The notes beneath the pieces were generated by a model that saw only the letters and a program-made list of their open reading frames with translations, was not told the origin of the DNA and did not search any database. Below are positions 26,733-37,700 of a DNA stretch of 63,990 nt, one piece after another. The DNA lies in assembly GCA_009693575.1 (NCBI GenBank), contig SHWZ01000009.1, forward strand, positions 1 through 63,990, written 5' to 3'. Position numbers and translations under genes: made by a program. Source of the stretch: Flavobacteriaceae bacterium (GTDB lineage Bacteria; Bacteroidota; Bacteroidia; UKL13-3). The stretch's first letter is position 1. Each line of letters opens with the position of its first letter.

Positions 26733-29087
26733 GTGAGCAACTACTTGAACCTGCTAAACGAAGAGCAACGCCTGGCCGTGGAGCAGATAGATGGCCCAGT
26801 GATGGTGATAGCGGGTGCAGGCAGTGGCAAGACCCGGGTGCTCACCTACCGCATAGCCCACATGATGCACAAGGGCACCGACCCTTTCAGGATACTAGCA
26901 CTTACATTCACCAACAAGGCATCGAAGGAAATGCGGGAACGCATCGAGCATGTGATGGGCCCTGAAGCCCGCAACTTGTGGATGGGCACTTTCCACTCCG
27001 TGTTTGCTAAGATGTTGCGGATAGAGGCCGATCTGCTAGGCTACCCAAGTTCGTTCACCATATATGATACCGACGACAGCAAGAGCCTTATCAAAACGAT
27101 ATTGAAGGAGATGAACCTGGACGACAAGGTATATAAACCTTCTACCATTCTTGGACGGATTTCATCCGCAAAAAACAACCTGATTTCACCTGTAGAATAT
27201 GCCGAGGACAGTGAGATACGTGGTTCGGATGAATCAGCCCAGCGGCCCTTCTTGTGGGAGGTATATTCACGCTATGCCGCCCGCTGTTTCAAGGCCGGGG
27301 CAATGGACTTCGACGACCTGCTTTTCAATACCAACAAACTGCTGAAACTGTACCCTGATATTTTGGCCAAGTACCAGCATAAATTCAAGTATGTGTTGGT
27401 AGACGAGTACCAAGATACCAACTATTCGCAGTATGTGATTTTGCGTAGGCTGGCTGCGGTGAACCGCAATATCTGCGTGGTGGGTGACGATGCACAGAGC
27501 ATCTATTCTTTTCGTGGGGCTAACATACAGAATATACTTAATTTTCAAAAGGATTACCCCGAAGGAAAAGTATTTAAGCTGGAGCAAAACTACCGAAGCA
27601 CACAAACCATTGTAAAGGCTGCTGGCTCCATCATCAAAAACAACAAAGACCAACTGAGCAAGGAAGTGTGGACGGACAATGTGCAGGGTGATAAAATAAA
27701 AGTATTGCGGGCTGTAAGCGACAACGAGGAAGGACGCATGGTGGCCAATGGAATCTTCGAAGAAAAGATGCGTAACCATAGCCACAATACGGATTTTGCC
27801 ATCCTGTACCGAACCAACAGTCAGAGCCGTGCTTTGGAGGAATCGCTACGGCGGATAAATATATTATATCGGGTGTATGGTGGCACGAGTTTTTACCAAC
27901 GAAAAGAAATACGGGACGTAATAGCCTATATGCGGATGGTGGTGAACCCCAACGATGAAGCAGCCCTGCAACGCATCATCAACTATCCTGCTCGTGGCAT
28001 TGGAGATACTACCATAAACAGACTCATCACCTGTGCCGATAAATATGACAAGCCTTTGTGGGAAGTGGTGAAAAATGCAGTGATATATCCTGAATTGAAA
28101 AGTGCGGTCGGCAACCTCTTGAATTTTGCTTCGATGATTGAGGCATTTGCCATCAACAACCGCAGCATGAGTGCCTACGATTCTGCCATGTACATTACTA
28201 AAAATTCTGGTTTGCTAAAGGTACTATATGATGATAAAAGCATTGAAGGAATTGCCCGTTACGAGAACATTGAAGAACTGCTGAACGGCATAAAAGAATA
28301 TACCGAAGAAGATACCATTACTTTTCTGGATGAAGCTCCCGAAGAGAAGTCTTTGGCCAATTTTCTGCAAAGCATTTCGCTGCTTACGGATGCCGATAAA
28401 GACGACCCTGAAAACAACGACCGGGTGACGCTAATGACAATACATGCCAGCAAAGGCCTAGAGTTTGAAAACCTGTTTGTGGTAGGATTGGAGGAAAACC
28501 TTTTTCCTTCGCAATTGAGTCTCGGCAGCCGTGCAGAACTGGAAGAAGAACGCCGCTTGTTTTATGTGGCGGTGACCCGTGCAAAAAAGCGGCTTACATT
28601 GAGCTATGCCACCAGCCGTTTCCGTTTTGGCACCATGATAAGCAACGAGCCAAGCCGCTTCCTGAAAGAGATAGACCCAAGCCTGGTGGAGATGACCGCA
28701 CCGCTGCGTGACCCGTTTGAAGACAACAGTTGGGGCGGTGGTGGTTTTGGTGGTGGAAAGTTTGGTGGAGGATATACCCGCGAACCGAAGTCAGAATATG
28801 TGAAACCCGGCAGTGGGGGAGGGTTCAAAGGCAAGCCGCCAATTAATAACCCGATTGGAAAGATTATACCTAAATCAGCCCCGCCACCTATTCGCCCGGG
28901 CTTTGTGGCCGACGACACTGCCAACCTACAAGAAGGTATGCGGGTGGAGCATCAACGGTTTGGTATGGGCAATGTGCAACTGATAGAAGGCCGTGGCGAT
29001 GGCCGCAAAGCAGTAATACAATTCGATGAATTTGGGGAGAAAAACATCATTCTTAAATTTGCGAAGCTGAAGATGCACCTGAACTAA
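26733..29087 (+). CDS. UvrD/PcrA-type superfamily 1A DNA helicase
   Basis: A 784-residue ATP-dependent 3'-5' helicase with GTG start (MSNYLNLLNEEQRLAVEQ). Walker A GAGSGKT is at 28-34, followed by TFTNKASKEMRERIE (Ia), DEYQDTNYSQY (Walker B/II), GDDAQSIYSFRGA (III), QNYRSTQTI (IV), MTIHASKGLEFENLFVVG (V) and FYVAVTRAKKRLTLSYA (VI). After the motor, a Gly-rich linker (about 665-690, GGGGFGGGKFGGGY) leads to the C-terminal UvrD/PcrA RNA-polymerase-binding Tudor-like domain (VEHQRFGMGNVQLIEGRG to the end). Roles in this family are nucleotide-excision and mismatch repair and removal of stalled forks or polymerases. It is convergent with the DUF952 gene, 10 bases away. Confidence 0.95.
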   Translation: MSNYLNLLNEEQRLAVEQIDGPVMVIAGAGSGKTRVLTYRIAHMMHKGTDPFRILALTFTNKASKEMRERIEHVMGPEARNLWMGTFHSVFAKMLRIEADLLGYPSSFTIYDTDDSKSLIKTILKEMNLDDKVYKPSTILGRISSAKNNLISPVEYAEDSEIRGSDESAQRPFLWEVYSRYAARCFKAGAMDFDDLLFNTNKLLKLYPDILAKYQHKFKYVLVDEYQDTNYSQYVILRRLAAVNRNICVVGDDAQSIYSFRGANIQNILNFQKDYPEGKVFKLEQNYRSTQTIVKAAGSIIKNNKDQLSKEVWTDNVQGDKIKVLRAVSDNEEGRMVANGIFEEKMRNHSHNTDFAILYRTNSQSRALEESLRRINILYRVYGGTSFYQRKEIRDVIAYMRMVVNPNDEAALQRIINYPARGIGDTTINRLITCADKYDKPLWEVVKNAVIYPELKSAVGNLLNFASMIEAFAINNRSMSAYDSAMYITKNSGLLKVLYDDKSIEGIARYENIEELLNGIKEYTEEDTITFLDEAPEEKSLANFLQSISLLTDADKDDPENNDRVTLMTIHASKGLEFENLFVVGLEENLFPSQLSLGSRAELEEERRLFYVAVTRAKKRLTLSYATSRFRFGTMISNEPSRFLKEIDPSLVEMTAPLRDPFEDNSWGGGGFGGGKFGGGYTREPKSEYVKPGSGGGFKGKPPINNPIGKIIPKSAPPPIRPGFVADDTANLQEGMRVEHQRFGMGNVQLIEGRGDGRKAVIQFDEFGEKNIILKFAKLKMHLN

Positions 29088-29097
29088 GAAAAGGTTT

Positions 29098-29439
29098 TCA
29101 AACTCTAATCAACCAAGCCCCACCTACCTGTGGTGGAATTACTCCCATAAAAGTAATAGCTGATTTATTTATTGCCCCATAAATGTGTGGGAATTCTTCG
29201 CCGATGGATGCGGCAAGTTCCCATTTTAGCTCCGATTCCAGCTTGTCGGTATCAATGTGCAGCACACAAAGCTCAGGCTGGCCTGCAAAATAGCGATTGG
29301 CGGTGGCTGTAAGCTGAGCCGCGGTGCTGGCATGAATGAAACCTTCTGTTTCCAATGAATCTGTAGTGTATGCATCTTTGCCGTGCGATTGATGCCAAAT
29401 GGTTGGGGTGGTGAGGTGGTAGATGGTCATTGGTGACAA
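29098..29439 (-). CDS. DUF952 domain-containing protein
   Basis: A small soluble protein (113 residues from ATG 29439, or 110 from ATG 29430, MTIYHLTT). The family pattern is clear: IYHLTTPTIWHQ, LETEGFIHASTAAQL, CVLHIDTDKLESELKWE and FPHIYGAINKSAI. DUF952 proteins resemble the ADP-ribosyltransferase-like fold and are often annotated as glutathione S-transferase-like; no function is established. The shorter start fits the family better. Confidence 0.88.
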   Translation of the reverse strand: MSPMTIYHLTTPTIWHQSHGKDAYTTDSLETEGFIHASTAAQLTATANRYFAGQPELCVLHIDTDKLESELKWELAASIGEEFPHIYGAINKSAITFMGVIPPQVGGAWLIRV

Positions 29440-29574
29440 AGGGAGAATGTGAATGGAAACTTAGAGATGCTTGCCTGCTGATAAGAAGTGAACTGGTGGA
29501 ATAACGAACCTATAGTGTTACTAATAACTATTGACTGGCAGCCTTCAAAATAAAGCATAAAGAAATAAATAAAA

Positions 29575-29802
29575 ATGAAAAAATCACATTTACTTGTTTT
29601 TGCATTGGTTGCCTTTTTAGTTTCAATAGGTAAAAAGCGGGAGCAGGACAGCCTGCAAACCCTGCTGAAAAGCAGCAAGTCCGATACCAACAGGGTGAGG
29701 GTTTTGAACAAAATCTGTTGGAATAACCGGCTTGAGAACGGGGGAATGGTTGTACGTATTGATGCTCGGGCCGAGGCAGGCCGTCGGAGAATTTCCAGTT
29801 AA
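29575..29802 (+). pseudogene. Remnant of a TPR-containing exported protein, perhaps a TPR sensor kinase
   Basis: A 75-codon frame. It begins with a signal peptide (KKSHLLVFALVAFLVSIG), then DSLQTLLKSSKSDTNRVRVL-NKICW, which is the start of the periplasmic TPR domain in Bacteroidota TPR-histidine kinases and TPR-LuxR proteins (typical form DSL-x3-L-x3-K-x-DT-x-RV-x2-LN). After about residue 53 the sequence turns into unrelated, Arg/Gly-rich residues (RIDARAEAGRRR) and stops, so the TPRs and any output domain are gone. No continuation is found in other frames before the ABC gene. Most likely a 5' stub left by a deletion. Confidence 0.6.
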
Positions 29803-29839
29803 CTAATAATTATAACCAAAAATCTTAAAATTTTTAGCA

Positions 29840-31675
29840 TTGAAGTCAACCTATTTTCGTATTCTTAGTTATGCCCGCACTGGCCGCTGGCTGGTTGTAT
29901 CCTACTCACTTTGCACCCTGCTTAGCATTGTGTTTGGATTGATGAACATCACCCTGCTTGTACCGCTACTTGATGTTATTTTTTCGAAAACCGAAGTACT
30001 TGAAATAGCCAAACCCGAATTCAGTTTTTCATTTCAATACCTAAATAAATTTTTCAATTGGCAATTCAATGAAATACTTAGAGAGTATGGTAGCCTTGGC
30101 ACTTTGTATTTTGTGTGTGGACTGGTGCTTGCTTCGGTGATACTTGCCAACTTTTTTCGCTATCTTTCACAGCGGATAATGATTCGTGTCAGAGTTGGAG
30201 TTATCAAAAACTTGCGAAAGGATTTTTTTGAAAAAATCATCTCCCTTGACCTTGGATTTTTCAGTAACCAACGCAAAGGCGACCTCATATCAGGTATGAG
30301 CAACGACCTGCAAAGTATTGAAGAAAGTGTGGTGGCAACCCTTCAAGTGTTTTTCAAAGACCCATTGATTGTGATGTTCTACTTTGGCTTGCTGTTCTAT
30401 TGGTCGGTACAACTTACTTTGTTCACCTTAATCGTTTTGCCGATCACGGGCATAATTATCGGGCAGATTTCTAAACGGCTTAAAAAGGATTCGGGTGAAA
30501 GCCAACAACTACTAGGCAACCTGATGAGTATAGCTGAAGAAGCCATTTCGGGTATCCGAATAATTAAGGCTTTCAATGCCCAAAAATATACATCCGGTCG
30601 CTTTGAAGAACAGAACGAAGCCTACCGCAAAAAACTTAAAGGCATGGTTTATAAGCGGGAAGTAGCCAGTCCGCTCACAGAGTTTGTAGCCTATTCAGTG
30701 ATTGTTGGAATCATACTATATGTAGGTCCACAGCTGCTCAATCATGAAACAGATATGACCGCTCAAAAATTCATTGCTTATCTGGTAGTTTATGTGAATA
30801 TCCTAGCCCCGGCAAAAAGTATTTCCAACTCTTACACCAGTATCCAACGAGGGCTGGCTTCGGGCGAACGTATATTCAAAGTACTGGATGAACCAGCCAT
30901 CATTCATGAGAAAGTGGATGCAACTGTGATACATGATTTTGAAAAGGAAATCGAATTCAAAAGTCTGTCATTTGCATACAGCCGAGGCGATACGGGCTGG
31001 GTGCTGAAAGATATCAATCTGACCATTCCGAAAGGAAAAATGGTGGCTTTGGTAGGGCATAGCGGCAGTGGAAAAACTACCCTCAGCGATATGCTTCCCC
31101 GCTACTTCGACCCTGGTGAAGGACAGGTTTTGATAGATGGAATGAACATAAAGGATTTGAGCCTTCACAGCCTTCGCGGGTTGATGGGGGTGGTGAGCCA
31201 GGAATCCATATTGTTCAACGATACCATTTTTAACAACATAGCTTTTGGCCTAACAAACGCTACCCAAGAACTGGTAGAAGCAGCTGCCAGGATTGCGAAT
31301 GCACACCATTTCATTTTAGAAACTTCGGATGGTTACCAGACCAAGATTGGCGACCGAGGTAGTAAATTGAGTGGTGGCCAAAGGCAACGTATTTCCATTG
31401 CCCGTGCTGTCTTGAAAAACCCACCTATTTTGATACTTGACGAAGCAACCAGTGCCTTAGATGCGGAGAGCGAAAAAGTAGTACAGGATGCATTGTATAA
31501 ATTGATGAAAAACCGCACAAGCATAGTAATAGCACACCGTTTGAGTACTGTACAAAATGCAGATTTGATTGTGGTGTTGGACAAAGGCAATATTGTACAA
31601 AAAGGGACGCACGAACAATTGCTCTTGCAAGAGGGTATATACAGGCAACTGAACGATTTGCAAAAACTATCTTAG
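29840..31675 (+). CDS. ABC exporter, fused membrane and ATPase domains (MsbA-like)
   Basis: A 611-residue half-transporter with TTG start (MKSTYFRILSYAR). Six membrane helices lie in residues about 20-330, with the intracellular-loop segment FFSNQRKGDLISGMSNDLQ. The ATPase domain has Walker A GHSGSGKTT (about 405-413), signature LSGGQRQRISIARA (about 510), Walker B ILILDEATSALDAESE and switch His in VIAHRLSTVQNAD. Homodimers of this type flip lipids such as LPS core-lipid A, or export peptides and drugs; MsbA-like lipid flipping is the likeliest role but not provable here. It follows the TPR remnant by 37 bases. Confidence 0.93.
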   Translation: MKSTYFRILSYARTGRWLVVSYSLCTLLSIVFGLMNITLLVPLLDVIFSKTEVLEIAKPEFSFSFQYLNKFFNWQFNEILREYGSLGTLYFVCGLVLASVILANFFRYLSQRIMIRVRVGVIKNLRKDFFEKIISLDLGFFSNQRKGDLISGMSNDLQSIEESVVATLQVFFKDPLIVMFYFGLLFYWSVQLTLFTLIVLPITGIIIGQISKRLKKDSGESQQLLGNLMSIAEEAISGIRIIKAFNAQKYTSGRFEEQNEAYRKKLKGMVYKREVASPLTEFVAYSVIVGIILYVGPQLLNHETDMTAQKFIAYLVVYVNILAPAKSISNSYTSIQRGLASGERIFKVLDEPAIIHEKVDATVIHDFEKEIEFKSLSFAYSRGDTGWVLKDINLTIPKGKMVALVGHSGSGKTTLSDMLPRYFDPGEGQVLIDGMNIKDLSLHSLRGLMGVVSQESILFNDTIFNNIAFGLTNATQELVEAAARIANAHHFILETSDGYQTKIGDRGSKLSGGQRQRISIARAVLKNPPILILDEATSALDAESEKVVQDALYKLMKNRTSIVIAHRLSTVQNADLIVVLDKGNIVQKGTHEQLLLQEGIYRQLNDLQKLS

Positions 31676-31735
31676 TCTATTTGGGTTTCAAAAATCAGGC
31701 AGTAAAATTCTTTATTTTGAAAGTGTAAAACTCAT

Positions 31736-31743
31736 TACATTTG
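31736..31743 (+). promoter_or_regulatory. Probable -7 element of the CotH/lamin-tail gene
   Basis: TACATTTG, perfect TAnnTTTG, about 20 bases before the ATG at 31764. The nearest upstream TTG (31717-31719) is only 16 bases away, a poor -33. Confidence 0.4.
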
Positions 31744-31763
31744 TTTCTTGATTTAATACCGAA

Positions 31764-34700
31764 ATGAAGAAACTATTACTTACCATTATTACTAGCCTGA
31801 CCCTATGTGGCAGCATCTTTTCGCAAGTTGTCATCAACGAATATTCCTGTGCCAACAAGTCACAGTTTGTTGACAATAATGCCAAGTATGAAGATTGGAT
31901 AGAACTATACAACGATGGCGGTTCTGCTGTGAATCTTGGAGGCTATTACCTCAGTGACAATATTGATGAGCCTACAAAATGGATGATTCCTAATGGAACA
32001 ACCATTGGTGCAAATGGCTTTCTGAGGTTTTGGTGCAGCGGTAGAAACATGGTCTCAGGTGCTCATTACCATACTAGCTTCCATCTTACCCAGTCGAAGG
32101 ACGAGCCTGACTATGTGGTGCTGGCCGATGCCAACGGAGCTATACTTGAACAACACAGCATTGAAAGGCATCAACTGGGGCATTCCATTGGCCGTAGAAC
32201 AAATGGCAGTAGCACATGGGGAATTTTTACCACACCTACTGCCAATTCTAGCAACAATACAAGTACCCAGTTTCTTCGATATGCCGAAACCCCAGCAACT
32301 AGCATACACCCTGGAAACTATAAAGTAAAATTTATACTTTATCTAAGTACCAATGAACTAAATTCTACAATAAGATATACAAAAGATGGAAGTCTACCGA
32401 CCACTGCCTCACCACTTTATTCGGCTGCTTCAGGAGTACGGATTGATAGTACTTGCACTGTAGTGAAAGCAGTTACTTTTAGCAGCAATGCCAGTGTGCT
32501 TAAAAGTTTTATTGAGATAAATACGTACTTCATTCGCGCTTCTCATAATCTACCCGTGATATCACTTTCAGGCAGCCAATTGGATGTGCTTGCCAATGGT
32601 GATAATATGAAGCGTCCAGCAGGCAGCTTCGAATATTTTGATAAAGACTGGCTAAGGAAAGCTGTTACTTATGGCGGATTCAATAGCCATGGACAAGATA
32701 GCTGGGCCAACGACCAACGCAGCCTTGACTTCAAGACCTTTGATGAAGATGGATATGATTATGCTATTCGCGAAAAGCTTTTCTCACTGAGCAAACGAGA
32801 TGAATTTCAAGGCATAATCATCCGTGCAGCTGGTGATGACAATTACCCTGCCGCACACCATGCCAGCAACGAAGGCAGTGCCCACATACGTGATGCATAT
32901 GTACAGAATATGGCCATACAAGGTGGACTGAATGTAGATGTTCGTACTGCGGAAAAAGCCATTGTTTATTTGAACGGAAAATATTGGGGTGTGTACGATA
33001 TGCGTGAGCGGGCTGATGAGCATGATTACACGAAATTTTATTACAATCAAGACAAGTACAATATTCAATACATACTTACTTGGGGAGGCACTTGGTCAGA
33101 GTATGGTGGTAGTCAATCCATCACCGATTGGGGCAATTTGCGAAATTATATTATGAGTAAAAATATGGCTAACGATAGCATCTTCGCCATTGTAGAGACT
33201 CAATTAGACCCTAAGAGTTTGGCGGATTATGTAATCGTAAATTCGGTAGCAGTTTGCAGCGATTGGCTTAACTATAACACAGGTTGGTGGCGAGGTAAGA
33301 ACCCACAAGGAGGCCATCAACGCTGGGGTTATACCCTTTGGGATGATGATGCTACTTTTGGATTTTACATTAACTACACCGGAGTGCCAGACACTGGAGC
33401 TAGTGCCAAACCTTGCAACGTAGAAAGCGGTTCCCTGAACGATCCTGAAGGACATATTGATTTGCTCCAAAGACTAAGGCAAAACAAGAAATTTAATCAA
33501 TGGTATATTTCCAGATATATAGATTTGAGCAATACCATTTACAGCCAAAAAAGTATGCTTGATAAATTAGATAGCACCATCAATCTGCTGAAACCAGAGA
33601 TGACCCAACATGCTAAACGGTGGTTTGGTACATACAATGAATGGTACAAAAATGCTCAACGTCTTCGCTACTTTGTTTTACGTCGCACCAACGCTATGCC
33701 TGCAGGTATCAACCAATGCTACAACACAGGTGGGCCTTACAAAACTACATTCAAAGTGGAACCTGCTGTGGCTGGAAATTTGCAGATAAATTCTCTGATT
33801 ATTAAGAATTTTCCATATACAGGAAACTATTACAGTAAAATAGATACCTACCTAAAGGGGATACCAAACAAGGGGTATGAGTTTGACTACTGGACGGTAA
33901 AAAAAGATACTATCAAACCTGATTCTACTGCTTGGGATGCTATCCTCCGAGTCGTTGGAATTGATACTGTGATAGCTCATTTCAAGGTGCGTACGGATTT
34001 GCCAAAATTGAATTTTACTGAAGTAAATTATGATAATGACATTACCCGCAACTCTGGCTCTTGGTTTGAATTGAGCAATTATGGAAATAAAGACATTGAC
34101 CTGAGTGGTTGGAAGATTTCTTCAGGTACAAAATGGAAAGAATATGTTTTTCCAAAGAACTCAAATATCACCACTGGAAGCCGTTGGCTGTTCGTGGTGG
34201 ACACTGTGAAATTCAAAAATCAATATGGAAGTCTGCAAAATGTTGTATATGTTAATTTTAAGCTGAGCAGCCGAAAAGAACCACTGACATTGACTGACAC
34301 ACTAGGAACTATACTATTGGATTTGCCTTTTGACAATGACCAACCTTGGCCACTTGCCGCCAATGGTGCAGGCAGAACAATGGAACTGAAACAAGATTCA
34401 CTTGATTGTAGTAATCCTGATAATTGGCGGAATGGTTGCATTGGCGGCTCTCCAGGTGCAAGTTTCACGACGTGTAATGAATTGTTGCAGGTGAGTGAAA
34501 TCAATTACAATTCGTCCAATGTCGCAGATGCAGGTGATTGGTTTGAAATATACAATCAGAATAGTACCACACTTGATTTGAGTGGGTGCAAATACCGAAA
34601 TAAAAATTTTAGGCCGGTCTATGTATTTCCTTCAGGAACAACCCTAACAACTGGCGAATATATTGTCGTATGTGAGGATACCGCAGCCTTTCACAAAGTA

Positions 34701-37700
34701 CATCCGGGAGTCAACAACATACTCTCAGACACTTTACTGAAGTTGGACAACTCTACAGATTTTATCCGAATTTACAACCCGAATGATACTCTTGTTTATT
34801 CTGTTGCTTATGCCGATAATATTAACTTTACCCCTCAGGCCGATGGTAAAGGATTTACATTAGAATATAACCAAACATCCGACGATTATTCGCATGGAAG
34901 AAGTTGGTCGGCCAATTGCTTTACTGGGTCTCCAGGCGTAGGAATGGGTAATTGTGAAGGTGGAATTGCATTTACAGAAATCAATGTAAAGTCTGCTCCC
35001 TTCAACGATGCAGGTGATTGGTTTGAGATAAAAAACACCAGTGCTAACACATACAACTTGGCTGGTTGGAGTGTGAGCGATAGTTCGACGGGCGGATTTG
35101 TTTTGCCTGCTATCTCATTGAAGCCGCAAGATATTTTGGTAATTGTAGCTGATTCAACTAAATTTAAAGCACAGTATCCAAACATAAAGAATTTTAGTGG
35201 AGATATAAATTTCAATCTGAGTTCATCAGGTGAGAAGCTAAGGATTTTCAATACTTCGCAAAAGCTAGTGAATATTATGGAGTATAGAGATTCTGTACCT
35301 TGGCCTGGTTTGGTTAGTGGCAATGGTTATACGATGGAAATTAGGGATACCAGTTCCGACCCTTCCGAAGGCAAGAATTGGTTTAGGGGTTGTTTGGGTG
35401 GTTCTCCCGGAGAGGCTTATGCTCCTTGCTATGATAGTGTAGTTGTCGCCGAAATCAATTACAATTCACACACCAAAGCGGATGCCGGTGATTGGCTTGA
35501 ACTTTGGAACAGAGGTTCGCAATCAGTTGATATATCTGGATGGTTGTTTCAGGATGATAATGTAAAAGATTCTTTCTTGATTTCAATTGGGACTATACTT
35601 CAACCAAACGACAGGCTTGTGTTGGCCAACGATTCAGCCAAGCTGAAAAAGATGTTCCCATTCGTAAGCAATGTGCAAGGTGATTTCAATTTTGGTCTGT
35701 CGTCTGCTGGCGATATGCTGAAATTGCGTGATGCAAATGGCCGACTTCGCTTTGGAATGTTGTTTAATAGCGACAGCACTTGGCCTCAAATGCCAAATGG
35801 CGGTTCATATACATTGGAGTTAGCCAAAGATTCGTTCATCTATTCTGAAAAGCGATTTTGGACCACAGCTTGCCCAGCTGGTTCACCAGGGAAAGCAAAA
35901 GGAAACTGCGAAGGATCAATCGTATTTACTGAGCTGAATTATAACAGTGAACCCGGAATGAATGCGGGTGACTGGGCAGAATTGTATAATACAGGAATGG
36001 TGCCTATGAATCTCAACAACTATATCGTGACTAATGCAGATAGTAGCAAAGTAAGCAAAATAATCTCTACACCGCTAATGTTTCAAGGTGACTATAAGGT
36101 ACTGGTAACTGACACAGCAAAGTTTGATGCATTAAATCCTGGGGTAGCTAGAACCTCTGGAAACATGACTGTTGATTTGAGCAATGCAGGTGGCCGCATC
36201 CGCCTGACAGACCCCACTAAAAAATTGGTGGCCACTGCTTCATTTGATATAGGTGCAGCATGGCCTCAGGCCGCCAATGGTAAGGGGAAAACCTTGGAGC
36301 GTAAAGATATAAAACTTGACCCTGATCAAGCCAGTACATGGTTTGATGGTTGCTTAGGGGGTTCTCCCGGAATGGCTTATCAACCTTGTAGCTATCAGTT
36401 GGTAGTTTCTGAAATAAACTACCAGGCTGCCGCAAACCACAATACTGGCAAGTGGATAGAACTGCACAATCGTTCGACAAGTAGATGTGATATTGGTGGA
36501 TATACTATTCGAAATAAGACGGGGCAACAGATTGTGGCTAATGGCATTTCTATTTCAGGAAAGGGACACCTTGTTTTGGCTGATGACTCACTTTTATTTA
36601 CAACAATCAATCCCGGCGTAGCATTCGTAAAATGCAGCATTAATTGGCAGAAACAGGATGAAATAAAGTTGTACAATGCCGCTGGAAAACTTGTATATTT
36701 CGCAGAGTACAGCAACCAAATACCTTGGCCACAGGATGCTGACGGACAAGGCTACACCTTGGAGTATGTGGACTCTGCAACTGATCATTCAGCGGCCTCA
36801 GCATGGTTCAGTGGCTGCTATGGTGGCTCACCCAGCAGTGAGTATGGAATTTGTGTTTCGCCAGTTATTGTTTCTGAAATAAATTATCAAAGTAATATTA
36901 AAGCAGATGCTGGAGATTGGTTAGAACTGCTGAACAATAGTAATAAAATCCAAGATCTTAGTGGCTGGAAGATTGCTGCAAAAAATGCAGGAGCTAGTTA
37001 TACTATTCCAAATGGAAGATTGCTAAAGCAAGGAGAAAGGATTGTATTCACAAATAATCCTGTTGCTTTCAAAAATTTCTTCCCTACGATTACAAATGAC
37101 AGTGGGCTTTTTGTACTTGGCAGCACCGAGGAACTCACACTCACAGACGCCAATGGTCGTTCGCTGTTCACATTCACTTACACAAATTCTTCAGGATGGC
37201 CTGTTGTTTTTGGTAACTCGTTCACTTTGGAGTTTGATATAAAAGGGGATGCGAACCTCGGTAACAGTTGGTTCAAGGGATGTCCTGGGGGCTCACCTGG
37301 CACTGGGTTTATACCTTGCACAGGCCAATTAGCTATTACTGAGATTAACTATAATTCTACAGGATACGTGACAAGCGGAGATTGGGTAGAGATAATGAAT
37401 ACCGGAAACCTTCCAGTATTAGCTACAGATTTCTTGCTGGTGAATAGTGACTCAAGCAATGTTCACTCTATTCAATCCAACGACCTTTTATACCCCGGCG
37501 ACCGTTTGGTGCTTTGCGAATCAAAGAGTGTGTTTTATACCGTTCATAATATTCCAAATGTGGAAGGTGGTACAGGAATGAACCTGAAGGATGCAGGAGA
37601 GATAATCAAATTGTATGATGCAAGAAAGAATCTACTCTACAAAGCTGCGTATAAAAATGGTAATGGCTGGCCTGAAGTAACAGCAACTGGTCGCAGTATT

